Positions 1-7,292 of a DNA stretch of 8,709 nucleotides are shown piece by piece (within the stretch, counting starts at the first letter, position 1; each line of letters starts with the position of its first letter). The notes under the pieces are model-generated. The model had not been told where the DNA came from. It ran no database searches and worked only from the letters and a program-made list of their open reading frames with translations. Location of the stretch: contig JAEYWT010000420.1 in the NCBI GenBank assembly GCA_023428865.1, positions 1 to 8,709 on the forward strand, read 5' to 3'. Origin of the DNA: Bacteroidota bacterium. Its GTDB lineage: Bacteria > Bacteroidota > Bacteroidia > Flavobacteriales_F > PHOS-HE28. The position numbers and the translations under genes were made by a program.

Positions 1-63
1 CTCTATACCCTTCAGGCAACCCTGAATGGTCACACCCGGACCGCACGCTTCACCAAGCAGTGA
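1..63 (+). CDS. C-terminal end of a T9SS-secreted protein (partial, 5' end outside window)
   Basis: Reading from base 1, frame 1 is open for 20 codons and stops at TGA 61-63. The peptide begins LYTLQ, continues with NGHT, and ends RFTKQ. This is the usual ending of a type A (Por secretion system) C-terminal sorting domain: a 'G-[IL]-Y' strand, a polar turn, then a last strand ending in a basic [KR]F.[KR] element. The same layout closes the next gene downstream (GMYRL ... SSFVRE). Such tails direct outer-membrane translocation by the type IX secretion system and are removed at the cell surface. The functional part of the protein lies outside the window, so its role cannot be stated. The gap to the next gene is 62 bp with no terminator visible, so co-transcription is possible. 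The fragment is too short for certainty, but the pattern match is good. Confidence 0.72.
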   Translation, partial: LYTLQATLNGHTRTARFTKQ

Positions 64-125
64 TCGTGTCGTAACGGGCGCCATAGGGTTCGAAAGGATC
101 GTCTACAGGATACAAACCGCCAAGC

Positions 126-2096
126 ATGAGAGCATTCTCCGCCGCCGCATTGATCGTACTGGCCGCCAGCGTACACGGACAGAACAGTTGTAGCACCGCG
201 CAGCTGATCACCCCGGGAACGTACATGGTTCCCGGCATCGACGGTCCCGAAGCGCCAACCCCTATCTGCATCAATACGGGCACTGCAACGAGTGCGGAGT
301 GGTACCGGTTCACCGTTGCCGAGGACACCACGGTGCGCATCACCACGGACCTTGGCAGCAACGTGGATACGCGCTTCCATGTGTACCAAGGCAACTGTGG
401 AAGCTTGAACTGTGTATCCGGCAACGATGATGTGAGTCCATCCAACCTGGCTTCCACGGCTGTGTTCCAAGCCAGCGCTGGCGTTGTTTATCGCATCGCA
501 TTCGACAACAACTGGACCGCGCAGGGGTTCACCTTCAGCCTTAGCTTGATCGAACCGGTCGTGGAGCCACAGGGCATGGTCTCCTTCAGCGCGTCCAACA
601 TTGCTGGCCTTACCGGAGGCGATTGCATCGTGGACATGAACAATGATCACTTGGATGACATGGTCCGTGCTAGCGCCACGAACATCAACATCCAATACCA
701 GTTGCCTGGGGGCGGCTTCCAATCGGTGAACATACCGACCTCACAAGCCGACAACTCGCCTTCGTGGAGCATCGCCGCAGGAGATATCGATGGCAATGGA
801 TACAACGATCTGATCTATGGTGGTGGCAGTGGAGCCACCTTCATGATCGCCAATGAGAATGGCACGGCATACACCGAACGCTCATTCGATGAATACATCT
901 TCTGCCAACGGACCAACTTCGTGGACATCAATGCGGACGGGCATTTGGATGCCTTCTCGTGCCATGATGTGGATGCCAACGTAGCCTTCTACAACGATGG
1001 AGAGAACAACCTCTCCTTCGTGCAAGGCGGCTTGGGCGAGACCTGCGGGAACTACGGATCGCAATGGATCGATTATGACGGTGATGGTGACATCGACCTC
1101 TTCGTAGCGAAGTGCGGTTGCGACCCGACCGACCTCTTGATGCGTAACAATGGTGACGGCACCTTCACCAACGTAGCACCCGAACTTGGCCTGGCCGATA
1201 ACCACCAATCGTGGTCAAGCGCATGGGGCGACTTCGACAATGATGGGGACATGGACGTGCTCATCGGATCAAGTTCCAGCGGATACCACAAGCTGATGCG
1301 GAACAACGGCAATGGTACATTCTCGAACGTAACCGCCAACTCCGGATTCGATCTGTTCAATGGGCAGTCGATCGAATGGGCCACACACGACTTCAACAAC
1401 GATGGCTACTTGGACATCATTGGTTCTGGTTCCATCATGTACGGCAATGGCGACATGTTGTTCACCCGCACCACGGGCATGCCTGGCGCCAATGCCATCG
1501 GCGACCTCAACTCCGATGGCTTCTTGGACATCGCTTCGTTCAGCGGGGCCATGCTGAACAGCGGCAACGGCAACAAATGGCTGAAGGTGAACACGATCGG
1601 CACGGTATCCAACCGCAACGGTATTGGCGCACGGGTGCGGATCACCAGTGCCTTGGGTTCGCAGATCCGAGACATCAAGAGCGGCGATGCGTTCAGCACC
1701 ATGAGCAGCATGACCGCACACTTCGGCCTGGGCCAGGACAACACCGTGGAGGAAGTGGAGGTCCGTTGGCCTTCGGGCATCATCACCACCCTGACAGATG
1801 TACCGGCCAATAGCACAATGAACATCGTGGAAAGCGTTTCGACCGCCTTGACGAAGGCACCGGAGCGCGGCAGCCTACGTGTGTACCCGAACCCAACGGA
1901 AGGCTTGTTGACCGTAGAGTTGCGTGATCTTGGCAAGGTCCAACGCGCCGTGGTATTGGATGTGGCGGGCAAGCAGGTGCTCTCCCCCACACTCCTTGGT
2001 GGCCGTGTGGATGTCTCTGCGCTCGCACCGGGCATGTACCGTTTGGTGGTGGAGAGCGAAGGCCGCTCACATACCAGCAGTTTCGTACGCGAATGA
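126..2096 (+). CDS. Secreted FG-GAP/VCBS repeat protein with ASPIC/UnbV domain and T9SS sorting tail
   Basis: A 656-aa surface or secreted protein. Residues 1-18 form a signal peptide with predicted cleavage before Gln19 (SVHG|QNSC). Residues about 20-143 resemble the pre-peptidase C-terminal (PPC-like) beta-sandwich common in Bacteroidota cargo: 'EWYRFTV', 'DTRFHVYQGNCG' and 'GNDD', with cysteines at 22, 48, 91 and 96. Seven Asp-rich FG-GAP calcium-loop motifs follow, near residues 170, 220, 267, 316, 369, 422 and 460 (for example DYDGDGDIDLF, DFDNDGDMDVL). Two copies of an LMRNNGxGTFxNV motif start at residues 338 and 390. Together these predict a beta-propeller-like fold. Residues about 484-569 match ASPIC/UnbV (GIGARVRI, HFGLGQ, VEVRWPSG). 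Residues 583-656 form the sorting domain, with YPNP at 587-590 and a GMYRL strand. ATG 126 is the only sensible start, because an in-frame stop lies at 84-86. The combination is typical of CRTAC1-like T9SS cargo, which is thought to bind Ca2+ and act in adhesion. The ligand is unknown. Confidence 0.93.
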   Translation: MRAFSAAALIVLAASVHGQNSCSTAQLITPGTYMVPGIDGPEAPTPICINTGTATSAEWYRFTVAEDTTVRITTDLGSNVDTRFHVYQGNCGSLNCVSGNDDVSPSNLASTAVFQASAGVVYRIAFDNNWTAQGFTFSLSLIEPVVEPQGMVSFSASNIAGLTGGDCIVDMNNDHLDDMVRASATNINIQYQLPGGGFQSVNIPTSQADNSPSWSIAAGDIDGNGYNDLIYGGGSGATFMIANENGTAYTERSFDEYIFCQRTNFVDINADGHLDAFSCHDVDANVAFYNDGENNLSFVQGGLGETCGNYGSQWIDYDGDGDIDLFVAKCGCDPTDLLMRNNGDGTFTNVAPELGLADNHQSWSSAWGDFDNDGDMDVLIGSSSSGYHKLMRNNGNGTFSNVTANSGFDLFNGQSIEWATHDFNNDGYLDIIGSGSIMYGNGDMLFTRTTGMPGANAIGDLNSDGFLDIASFSGAMLNSGNGNKWLKVNTIGTVSNRNGIGARVRITSALGSQIRDIKSGDAFSTMSSMTAHFGLGQDNTVEEVEVRWPSGIITTLTDVPANSTMNIVESVSTALTKAPERGSLRVYPNPTEGLLTVELRDLGKVQRAVVLDVAGKQVLSPTLLGGRVDVSALAPGMYRLVVESEGRSHTSSFVRE

Positions 2097-2112
2097 GCTG
2101 AGCTCATAGTGA

Positions 2113-2141
2113 AAAAGGCCCGCTGTACGAGCGGGCCTTTT
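2113..2141. terminator. Bidirectional intrinsic terminator between convergent genes
   Basis: A perfect 11-bp inverted repeat (AAAAGGCCCGC / GCGGGCCTTTT) encloses seven bases, and T2124-A2130 can extend the stem to 12 bp with a 5-nt loop. The G+C core is flanked by an A-run on the left (2112-2116) and a T-run on the right (2138-2141), so the hairpin has a U-tract in either direction. It lies 16 bp after the stop of the FG-GAP gene and 16 bp after the stop of the M28 gene on the other strand. That is the expected place for a shared terminator between convergent genes. Confidence 0.93.
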
Positions 2142-2157
2142 CATTGAACGATATCCC

Positions 2158-3195
2158 TCAGCGTTCCTTCCAGACCACCTCCAAAACGGTCCGTCCAACA
2201 GCATCCAACGTGGCACGGTCGATCACATCCATGGAATCGTCGTGGGTGTGCCAATAGGGGCCGAAAGCCTGTGTGGCGGGATCGAACTCGATGATATCGA
2301 TGGTAGGGATCCGGAGCACCTTGTTCACCGGTACATGGTCGTCGATACCCACGAAGTATTTCGTTTCCGGCACGAAGCGGTCGCCGAAGCCGAGCATTTC
2401 GCCTGTCTTCCACACCTTGCGCACGATGGCCGGAGCATATTGCATGCTTAGTGCCTCCTGGTAGAACCGGGCATCTTTGGCGCCCACCATATCGAGCAGG
2501 ATACCGAAACGCGCTTTGTAGCCTGGCACGTGCGGGTTCTTCACCCAGTACTGCGACCCCAGGCACCAAGTATCGATACTGCGTTCATCCAAGGTCATGG
2601 CACCGCTCGGTTGGCCATGGTCTTCCACATCGGTGAACAGAATGTCCACCCCCGGGCCGTGTTCCTTGGCGGCAAGGTGCCGAGCGACCTCCAAGAGGAT
2701 ACCTACACCACTACCGCCATCATTCGCTCCATCGATCGGTTCGTTGGTACGCTTATCGTCCTTGTCGGCGAATGGTCTCGTGTCCCAATGCGCCAACAAC
2801 AGGATACGATCGGTACGCTCCGGATGGAACTGTCCGATTATGTTGCGCAACGGCAAGCGTTCCTTGTTGTACGCCAGCACGGTGCCGGTCTGCTCGATCA
2901 CGCTGGCACCCGCATCCTTCAAGCGGGCCACCATCCAGTCGCCACATGCCGCATGGCCTTTGGAGCCGGGAACACGTGGGCCGAAGGCGACTTGCTTCGC
3001 TACGAAAGCGTAGGCACTGTCGGCATTGAAGCTTGGCGTATTAGGCATCACCACTTCGGGCGCCTTCGCCTCGGGCGTGGTGTCCGTTCTCCCCGCAGGC
3101 TCGGACTGGCATGAATTGAACAATAGCACGATCACAGGCAGTACTGCACGTGTTCGCCATTCACCGCTGCCGATAACCCTACTTCTCGATGTCAT
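2158..3195 (-). CDS. M28-family zinc lipoprotein, probable glutaminyl-peptide cyclotransferase (glutaminyl cyclase)
   Basis: Family members cyclise N-terminal Gln to pyroglutamate (type II glutaminyl cyclase) or act as zinc aminopeptidases. With ATG at 3195 the protein has 345 aa. Residues 1-28 form a lipoprotein signal with Cys29 in 'LLFNSCQ', so it should be anchored in the envelope. The M28 motifs appear in order: AHWDTRPF (H136, D138), DGANDGGSG (D159), DVEDHG (E191, D192), LLDMVGA (D235), DDHVPVN (285-291) and YWHTHDD (H316). The last two resemble the DDHIP and WHTMDD motifs of human glutaminyl cyclase, which favours cyclase over aminopeptidase. By that comparison D159, D192 and H316 are the likely zinc ligands and E191 the general acid/base; this assignment is inferred. 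The ATG at 3195 overlaps the cysS stop as ATGA, suggesting translational coupling. An ATG at 3207 would add four residues (MVAR) and is less attractive. The gene is last in the block, before the shared terminator. Confidence 0.88.
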   Translation of the reverse strand: MTSRSRVIGSGEWRTRAVLPVIVLLFNSCQSEPAGRTDTTPEAKAPEVVMPNTPSFNADSAYAFVAKQVAFGPRVPGSKGHAACGDWMVARLKDAGASVIEQTGTVLAYNKERLPLRNIIGQFHPERTDRILLLAHWDTRPFADKDDKRTNEPIDGANDGGSGVGILLEVARHLAAKEHGPGVDILFTDVEDHGQPSGAMTLDERSIDTWCLGSQYWVKNPHVPGYKARFGILLDMVGAKDARFYQEALSMQYAPAIVRKVWKTGEMLGFGDRFVPETKYFVGIDDHVPVNKVLRIPTIDIIEFDPATQAFGPYWHTHDDSMDVIDRATLDAVGRTVLEVVWKER

Positions 3196-4673
3196 ACGCG
3201 CGACCATGTGGTGCCTTCTTTCGTGTCCTTCAAGGTGATGCCGAGTGCGGCCAAACGATCACGGATGGCATCACTGCCCGCATAATCCTTACGCGCTTTG
3301 GCCTCTGCCCGCATGCGGATGAATTCGCCTACCAGACCGTCCATGGCCCGATCATCCTGCAAGGCAGCCTGCTCATGCTTCAAGCCGAGCACATCGAAGA
3401 CCATGCTTTGCATCAAGGCCGAGAGTCTGGTGATGCTGGCCGCCGTCAACGTTAGTTTGCCGTCGTTCACGGAGTTGATGATGCGCACACCCTCGAAGAG
3501 CTCGCCGATCATCACCGGTGTATTGATGTCGTCGTTCATGGCGCTGTAGCAGCGCTCTTCCAGGCTTGCGATATCGGCGCCATCCGAGGATCCCGGCTTC
3601 AGGCCATCCAGCAGCGACATGGCCGCCATCAATCGTTCCAGTCCCTTTTCAGAGGCTTGCATCGCCGCATTGCTGAAATCGAGCGTGCTGGCGTAGTGGC
3701 TTTGTAGCATGAAGAAGCGCACCGTCATGGCGCTATACCCCTTCTCCAACAGCTTGTGGTTCCCGGAGAGGAGCTCTTCCGGAGTAAAGCCGTTGCCTTC
3801 GCTCTTGGCCATCTTACGGCCGTTCACGGTAAGCATGTTGCCGTGCATCCAATAGCGCACTGGCGCCTGCCCATCGGCCGCCACACTTTGGGCGATCTCG
3901 CATTCGTGGTGAGGAAATTTCAGATCCATGCCACCACCGTGGATGTCGAAGGTCTGGCCCAGGTACTTCGTGCTCATGGCACTGCACTCGAGGTGCCAGC
4001 CAGGGAAGCCTTCGCCCCATGGGCTAGGCCACTTCATCAGGTGTTGTGGTTCGGCCTTCTTCCAGATCGCGAAGTCGAGCGGACTACGCTTCTCCTCCAT
4101 GCCCTCGGTATCGCGCGTGTTGCTGAGCAGCTCGTCGATCCTACGGCCACTCAATTCACCGTACGCATACTGTTCCGCGAACTTGGGCACATCGAAGTAG
4201 ACACTGCCGTTGGCTTCGTACCCATAACCACTATTGATGATCCGTTCCACCATACCGATCTGTTCGATCAGGTGGCCAGTGGCCGTTGGTTCAATGCTGG
4301 GTGAAAGGATATTGAAGAGCCGCATCACATCGTGGAAGCCATTGGTGTATTTCTGCACGATCTCCATCGGCTCCAACTGTTCCAGGCGAGCCCGCTTGGC
4401 GATCTTGTCCTCACCTTCATCCACATCACCCACCAAATGGCCCACATCGGTGATGTTGCGCACATAACGCACCTTGTACCCGATGAAGGTGAGCCATCGA
4501 TAAAGCACATCGAAGCTCAGGAAGGTGCGCACATTGCCCAAGTGTACATCGCTATACACGGTGGGGCCGCAGACATACAGGCCTACATGCGGTGGGCGCA
4601 AGGGAACGAACTCCTCCTTTCGGCGCGAAAGGGTGTTCGAGATGTACAGGGGACCTTTCTTCGGCTCGGACAT
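3192..4673 (-). CDS. cysS: Cysteinyl-tRNA synthetase
   Basis: A 493-aa cytoplasmic class I aminoacyl-tRNA synthetase that charges tRNA-Cys with cysteine using ATP. The CysRS signature YVCGPTVYSDVHLGN spans residues 33-47, with zinc-ligand Cys35 and the 'HIGH' motif present as HLGN (44-47). Cys230 (HLECSAMS), with His255 and Glu259 in FPHHECEIAQS, completes the expected zinc site. The KMSKS-type loop is KMAKS at 287-291, inside NGRKMAKSEGN. Ala in place of the first Ser is tolerated in this family. Residues about 310-493 form the helical DALR/anticodon-binding end (SAMNDDINTP, DYAGSDAIRDRLAALGI). The length is close to the usual 450-500. The ATG at 4673 fits the family N-terminus. The gene lies 56 bp after the stop of the repeat-protein gene with no terminator visible, and its TGA overlaps the start of the M28 gene by 4 bp. 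Confidence 0.98.
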   Translation of the reverse strand: MSEPKKGPLYISNTLSRRKEEFVPLRPPHVGLYVCGPTVYSDVHLGNVRTFLSFDVLYRWLTFIGYKVRYVRNITDVGHLVGDVDEGEDKIAKRARLEQLEPMEIVQKYTNGFHDVMRLFNILSPSIEPTATGHLIEQIGMVERIINSGYGYEANGSVYFDVPKFAEQYAYGELSGRRIDELLSNTRDTEGMEEKRSPLDFAIWKKAEPQHLMKWPSPWGEGFPGWHLECSAMSTKYLGQTFDIHGGGMDLKFPHHECEIAQSVAADGQAPVRYWMHGNMLTVNGRKMAKSEGNGFTPEELLSGNHKLLEKGYSAMTVRFFMLQSHYASTLDFSNAAMQASEKGLERLMAAMSLLDGLKPGSSDGADIASLEERCYSAMNDDINTPVMIGELFEGVRIINSVNDGKLTLTAASITRLSALMQSMVFDVLGLKHEQAALQDDRAMDGLVGEFIRMRAEAKARKDYAGSDAIRDRLAALGITLKDTKEGTTWSRV

Positions 4674-4729
4674 GATCTTCTCGATGGCCCGCGAAGGTAC
4701 AGGCCAGGGCGAAGCTGCGGAGCACCGAC

Positions 4730-5632
4730 CTACTGGCGGTCCTCGTCGGTGATCACGGCATCACCGGCATAGCGCCCCTGCTTGAAGATCTGGATCCGTT
4801 GCAGGATACCGTTCTTGTCATAGTTGTAGCGTTTGCCATCCCAGAGGCGGCCTTGTTTGAAGTTGCCCTGCTGGGAGATGCGCAACTGGCGATCATACAG
4901 GGTGTTGTACCCGTTCTCGCGGAAAGCGACCGCATTGGTGGTTTCCTCCGGAGATACTACGGGTGCTGGAGCAGCCTTGGGGTCGGCCTTCACCTCTTCG
5001 GCTTTGGGAACCGGTTTCAGGTACTTGCTGTTCGCCCGATCGATGAGCCCGTTGTTGAATTCAGCCACTTGTTGAAGCTGGCCATCTGTGGTGTAGCGTT
5101 TCAGGGTACCATCCTCCTTGCCATGATCCACTTCCACTTGCACGGCAAGCTGACCGTTCTCGTGGTAGTACTTCTGCTCCCCATCGCGCACCCCATCGGC
5201 CGTAAAGGTGAAGTCCTGTGCTAGTTGGCCGTTCGGGTGCCAGCGCTGGAACTTCCCGGTGTTCCGGTCCAGATCCCAATTGCCCTGTTCCTCTACCTTA
5301 CCGTTGGGATAATAGGTCTTGTATGCACCGCGTGGCCTTCCCATTTGGTAGGAGATCTCGCTCATCACCTTACCATTGGGCCAATAGCGGGTCCATGTGC
5401 CCACGCGTTTGCTATTGGTATAGCGCCCCTCTTCTATCAGTTGGCCATCGGTATAGCCGGGCTTTTCGGCGAGCGGGGCTGTCACTTTCCAGAACCCCTG
5501 CTTGCGGCCCATCTCATCCAACCGGTTGAGGGTATCCTGTGCCGTGGTCCCCGCCTGTGCGAAGGAACACTGGATGGAGAATGCCCAGAAGGTAACGGCT
5601 GCAAGCAGGTAGGGACGACGAAGGGAAAGCAT
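4730..5632 (-). CDS. Exported MORN/YwqK-like repeat protein
   Basis: A 300-aa protein from ATG 5632. Residues 1-25 form a signal peptide ending CSFA|QAG, so the mature protein would start with Gln26. Residues about 45-190 carry tandem units of the form 'G.w..Y.pNGk...e..y..G'. Their Asn/Asp-Gly turns fall at 86-87, 110-111, 134-135, 159-160 and 183-184, a period of 24-25 residues. This is the MORN-like pattern that databases often label 'toxin-antitoxin system YwqK family antitoxin'. That label is a family name only. No toxin partner is visible here, and an exported protein is not an obvious antitoxin. A Pro/Ala/Lys/Glu-rich linker (about 205-233) leads to a C-terminal part with another NG turn (274-275). 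A GTG at 5677 would add 15 residues before the signal peptide and spoil its usual layout, so I prefer 5632. The gene sits between the threonine dehydrogenase gene (76 bp upstream) and cysS. Function unknown. Confidence 0.85.
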   Translation of the reverse strand: MLSLRRPYLLAAVTFWAFSIQCSFAQAGTTAQDTLNRLDEMGRKQGFWKVTAPLAEKPGYTDGQLIEEGRYTNSKRVGTWTRYWPNGKVMSEISYQMGRPRGAYKTYYPNGKVEEQGNWDLDRNTGKFQRWHPNGQLAQDFTFTADGVRDGEQKYYHENGQLAVQVEVDHGKEDGTLKRYTTDGQLQQVAEFNNGLIDRANSKYLKPVPKAEEVKADPKAAPAPVVSPEETTNAVAFRENGYNTLYDRQLRISQQGNFKQGRLWDGKRYNYDKNGILQRIQIFKQGRYAGDAVITDEDRQ

Positions 5633-5708
5633 GGCGAACGGTTCGCTGGGTTTTACCCCACGCGTACGCAGCACCACGGCAAATTGTTACATGCAAGTGA
5701 AGAACCAC

Positions 5709-6656
5709 CTATTTCACGCGGTCCTTCAGGTTCAGCATCATATCATCCACCATGGCGTGCAGGTCGTACTGCGGTTTCCAGCCCCAATCCGTGCGGGCGG
5801 CGGTATCGTCGATGCTCTGCGGCCAGCTATCGGCAATGGCCTGGCGATGATCCGGAGCATAACCGATGGTGAAGCCGGGAACATGACGGGCCACTTCGGC
5901 CGCGATCTGTTCGGGATCGAAGCTGAAGCCGGCCAGGTTGTAGCTTGTACGTTGCTTCACTTGCTCCGCCGGGGCTTCCATAAGATCGATGGTGGCCCGG
6001 ATGGCATCGGGCATGTACATCATAGGCAAGGTGGTCTTGGGACCCAAGAAACTGGTATAAGCACCGTTCTTCAGTGCCTCGTGGAAGATGTGGACGGCAT
6101 AGTCCGTAGTGCCACCGCCGGGAGTGCTCTTCCATCCGATCAAGCCGGGATAGCGGATGCTGCGAACATCCACATTGTAGCGTTTGTTATAGTAGGCACA
6201 CCACTGCTCACCAGCCTGTTTGCTGATACCGTACACGGTGCTCGGCTCGGCGATGGTATGCTGCGGTGTCATCACTTTCGGTGTGGTGGGGCCGAACACA
6301 GCGATACTACTCGGCCAATAGACCTTCTTCAGCCTTCCTTCCCGCGCCAATTCCAGCACGATGAAGAGGCTTTCCATATTCAATTTCCACGCGAAAGCCG
6401 GATCCTTCTCTGCAGTGGCGCTGAGCAGTGCTGCGAGCAGGTAGACTTCGGTGATGCCATGCTTGTCGACGATGCGCTCGATCCCCCGGCGGTCCATGGC
6501 ATCCACCATGGCGAAGGGCCCATCTTGTTCAACCTGGGGTTGTTTAATATCGCTGGCTACGACGCTTTCGTTACCGAAACGCGCACGCAGGCCTTCAACG
6601 AGTTCGGTACCGATCTGGCCCGATGAGCCGATGACGAGGATCTTCTTCTGGTGCAT
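5709..6656 (-). CDS. tdh: L-threonine 3-dehydrogenase, SDR (NAD-dependent epimerase-like) type
   Basis: Oxidises L-threonine with NAD+ to 2-amino-3-ketobutyrate, the first step of threonine breakdown to glycine and acetyl-CoA. The protein has 315 aa from ATG 6656. The Rossmann motif is GSSGQIG (G10, G13, G16). The catalytic YxxxK is Y142-K146 in STVYGISK, with Ser116/117 in WPSSIAVFG upstream. The stretch YPGLIGWKSTPGGGTTDYAV (169-188) and the following LPMMYMPDAIRAT (210-222) are hallmarks of SDR-type threonine dehydrogenase, as in Flavobacterium and mammalian TDH. They separate it from sugar-nucleotide epimerases and from the zinc-dependent E. coli Tdh. A TTG at 6722 would add 22 residues lacking the family pattern and lies upstream of a likely promoter (6674-6704), so I reject it. 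No kbl (2-amino-3-ketobutyrate CoA ligase) gene is present in the window. Confidence 0.93.
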   Translation of the reverse strand: MHQKKILVIGSSGQIGTELVEGLRARFGNESVVASDIKQPQVEQDGPFAMVDAMDRRGIERIVDKHGITEVYLLAALLSATAEKDPAFAWKLNMESLFIVLELAREGRLKKVYWPSSIAVFGPTTPKVMTPQHTIAEPSTVYGISKQAGEQWCAYYNKRYNVDVRSIRYPGLIGWKSTPGGGTTDYAVHIFHEALKNGAYTSFLGPKTTLPMMYMPDAIRATIDLMEAPAEQVKQRTSYNLAGFSFDPEQIAAEVARHVPGFTIGYAPDHRQAIADSWPQSIDDTAARTDWGWKPQYDLHAMVDDMMLNLKDRVK

Positions 6657-6673
6657 GTGGGGCAAAGTTGGTG

Positions 6674-6704
6674 CAAAACCAACGCACGGAAAATGGCCCG
6701 TCAA
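6674..6704 (-). promoter_or_regulatory. Candidate Bacteroidota-type promoter of the threonine dehydrogenase gene
   Basis: On the minus strand a TTG (6704-6702) is followed after 20 bases by TGGTTTTG (6681-6674). This differs at one base from the Bacteroidota -7 consensus TAnnTTTG and has the usual spacing. Transcription would start about 11 bases before ATG 6656, which supports that start. Just upstream are the inverted repeat GAAGG-AA-CCTTC (6709-6720) and a direct repeat AGGAACC (6711-6717 and 6724-6730), which could be regulator contacts. This is a prediction from motif match only. Confidence 0.45.
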
Positions 6705-6752
6705 TAACGAAGGAACCTTCAATAGGAACCATCACTCCCGTTGAACGAAGCC

Positions 6753-7292
6753 TCACTCCTTCTCGAAGGAGGTCAGGAACCGCATCATATTCCTTTCTTC
6801 ACGCGCCGTATAGAACGGGGCGGGCGTGGCCGCATTCATGACCACCATGCGCGAACCCATGGTATGTAGGACGACACCTAGGCGGATATCATCCGAATTG
6901 TCGAACCAACCGGCGCGCACGGATGCATCCGCACTCCAGGGATCCGGAGCATTGGCCAAGCGAGTACCATTGACGCGTTTGACGATCAGTGGCCAGACCG
7001 AATCAAGGGCAGCGGATGCTTCAAGTCCAGCGTAGCGCCGAGGCAATTCGAACCAGGAGGCGGCATAGGTGATACCACTATCAGCGAGGATGTTGATGTG
7101 GGAGTCGATGGTATCGACACCGAGGTACAATGTACCATTCTGCGCACCACTCTCCTGAGGCATTCGCACCGAAAAACCACCGTTATCCACAGCAAGCGAC
7201 CGTGGCCACTCTTTCGAGGCATTGGAGCACCCCCAAAATAGGATGACCCCAAACAGGAATGGCTTAGGCCAACTCAAGGACGAAGAACACAT
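6753..7292 (-). CDS. Predicted lipoprotein of unknown function
   Basis: A 179-aa protein from ATG 7292. The N-terminus has Lys10, a hydrophobic stretch (11-20) and a plausible lipobox FWGC with Cys22, so it is probably a lipoprotein anchored in the envelope. I do not recognise the family. The mature part starts with a strand-like 'GGFSVRMPQESG' (38-49), then 'GITYAASWFELPRRY' (73-87), and ends 'RFLTSFEKE'. This order (F.V.MP early, Y...W..LP in the middle, FL.SF at the end) recalls small envelope proteins with a compact alpha/beta fold, but that is only a visual impression. There are no cysteines after the lipobox. Its first 29 bases overlap the end of the 98-aa membrane protein gene, which points to translational coupling. 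A TTG at 7301 would add three residues. No terminator is visible downstream before the threonine dehydrogenase promoter. Confidence 0.7.
   Translation of the reverse strand: MCSSSLSWPKPFLFGVILFWGCSNASKEWPRSLAVDNGGFSVRMPQESGAQNGTLYLGVDTIDSHINILADSGITYAASWFELPRRYAGLEASAALDSVWPLIVKRVNGTRLANAPDPWSADASVRAGWFDNSDDIRLGVVLHTMGSRMVVMNAATPAPFYTAREERNMMRFLTSFEKE

Noticed and set aside
64..125. A promoter between the two T9SS cargo genes
   Set aside because: I found no TAnnTTTG-like box with a TTG at proper spacing in these 62 bases.
2094..2106. Inverted repeat TGAGCT-G-AGCTCA over the stop codon of the FG-GAP gene
   Set aside because: A one-base centre cannot form a good hairpin, and the strong terminator lies just downstream. 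It is probably chance.
1406..2107. A 233-codon minus-strand open frame under the FG-GAP gene
   Set aside because: The + strand encodes the ASPIC/UnbV and sorting domains here. The minus frame has no recognisable features.
3756..4304. A 182-codon + strand open frame within cysS
   Set aside because: It is antisense to the conserved zinc-site and KMAKS region of CysRS, so it is a shadow.
4730..5632. A toxin-antitoxin module suggested by the YwqK-like repeats
   Set aside because: No toxin-like gene lies next to it, and the protein has a signal peptide.
5631..6626. A 331-codon open frame on the + strand across the threonine dehydrogenase gene
   Set aside because: The minus strand carries unmistakable dehydrogenase motifs. 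The + frame is His/Gly-rich with no family pattern, as expected of an antisense shadow in G+C-rich DNA.
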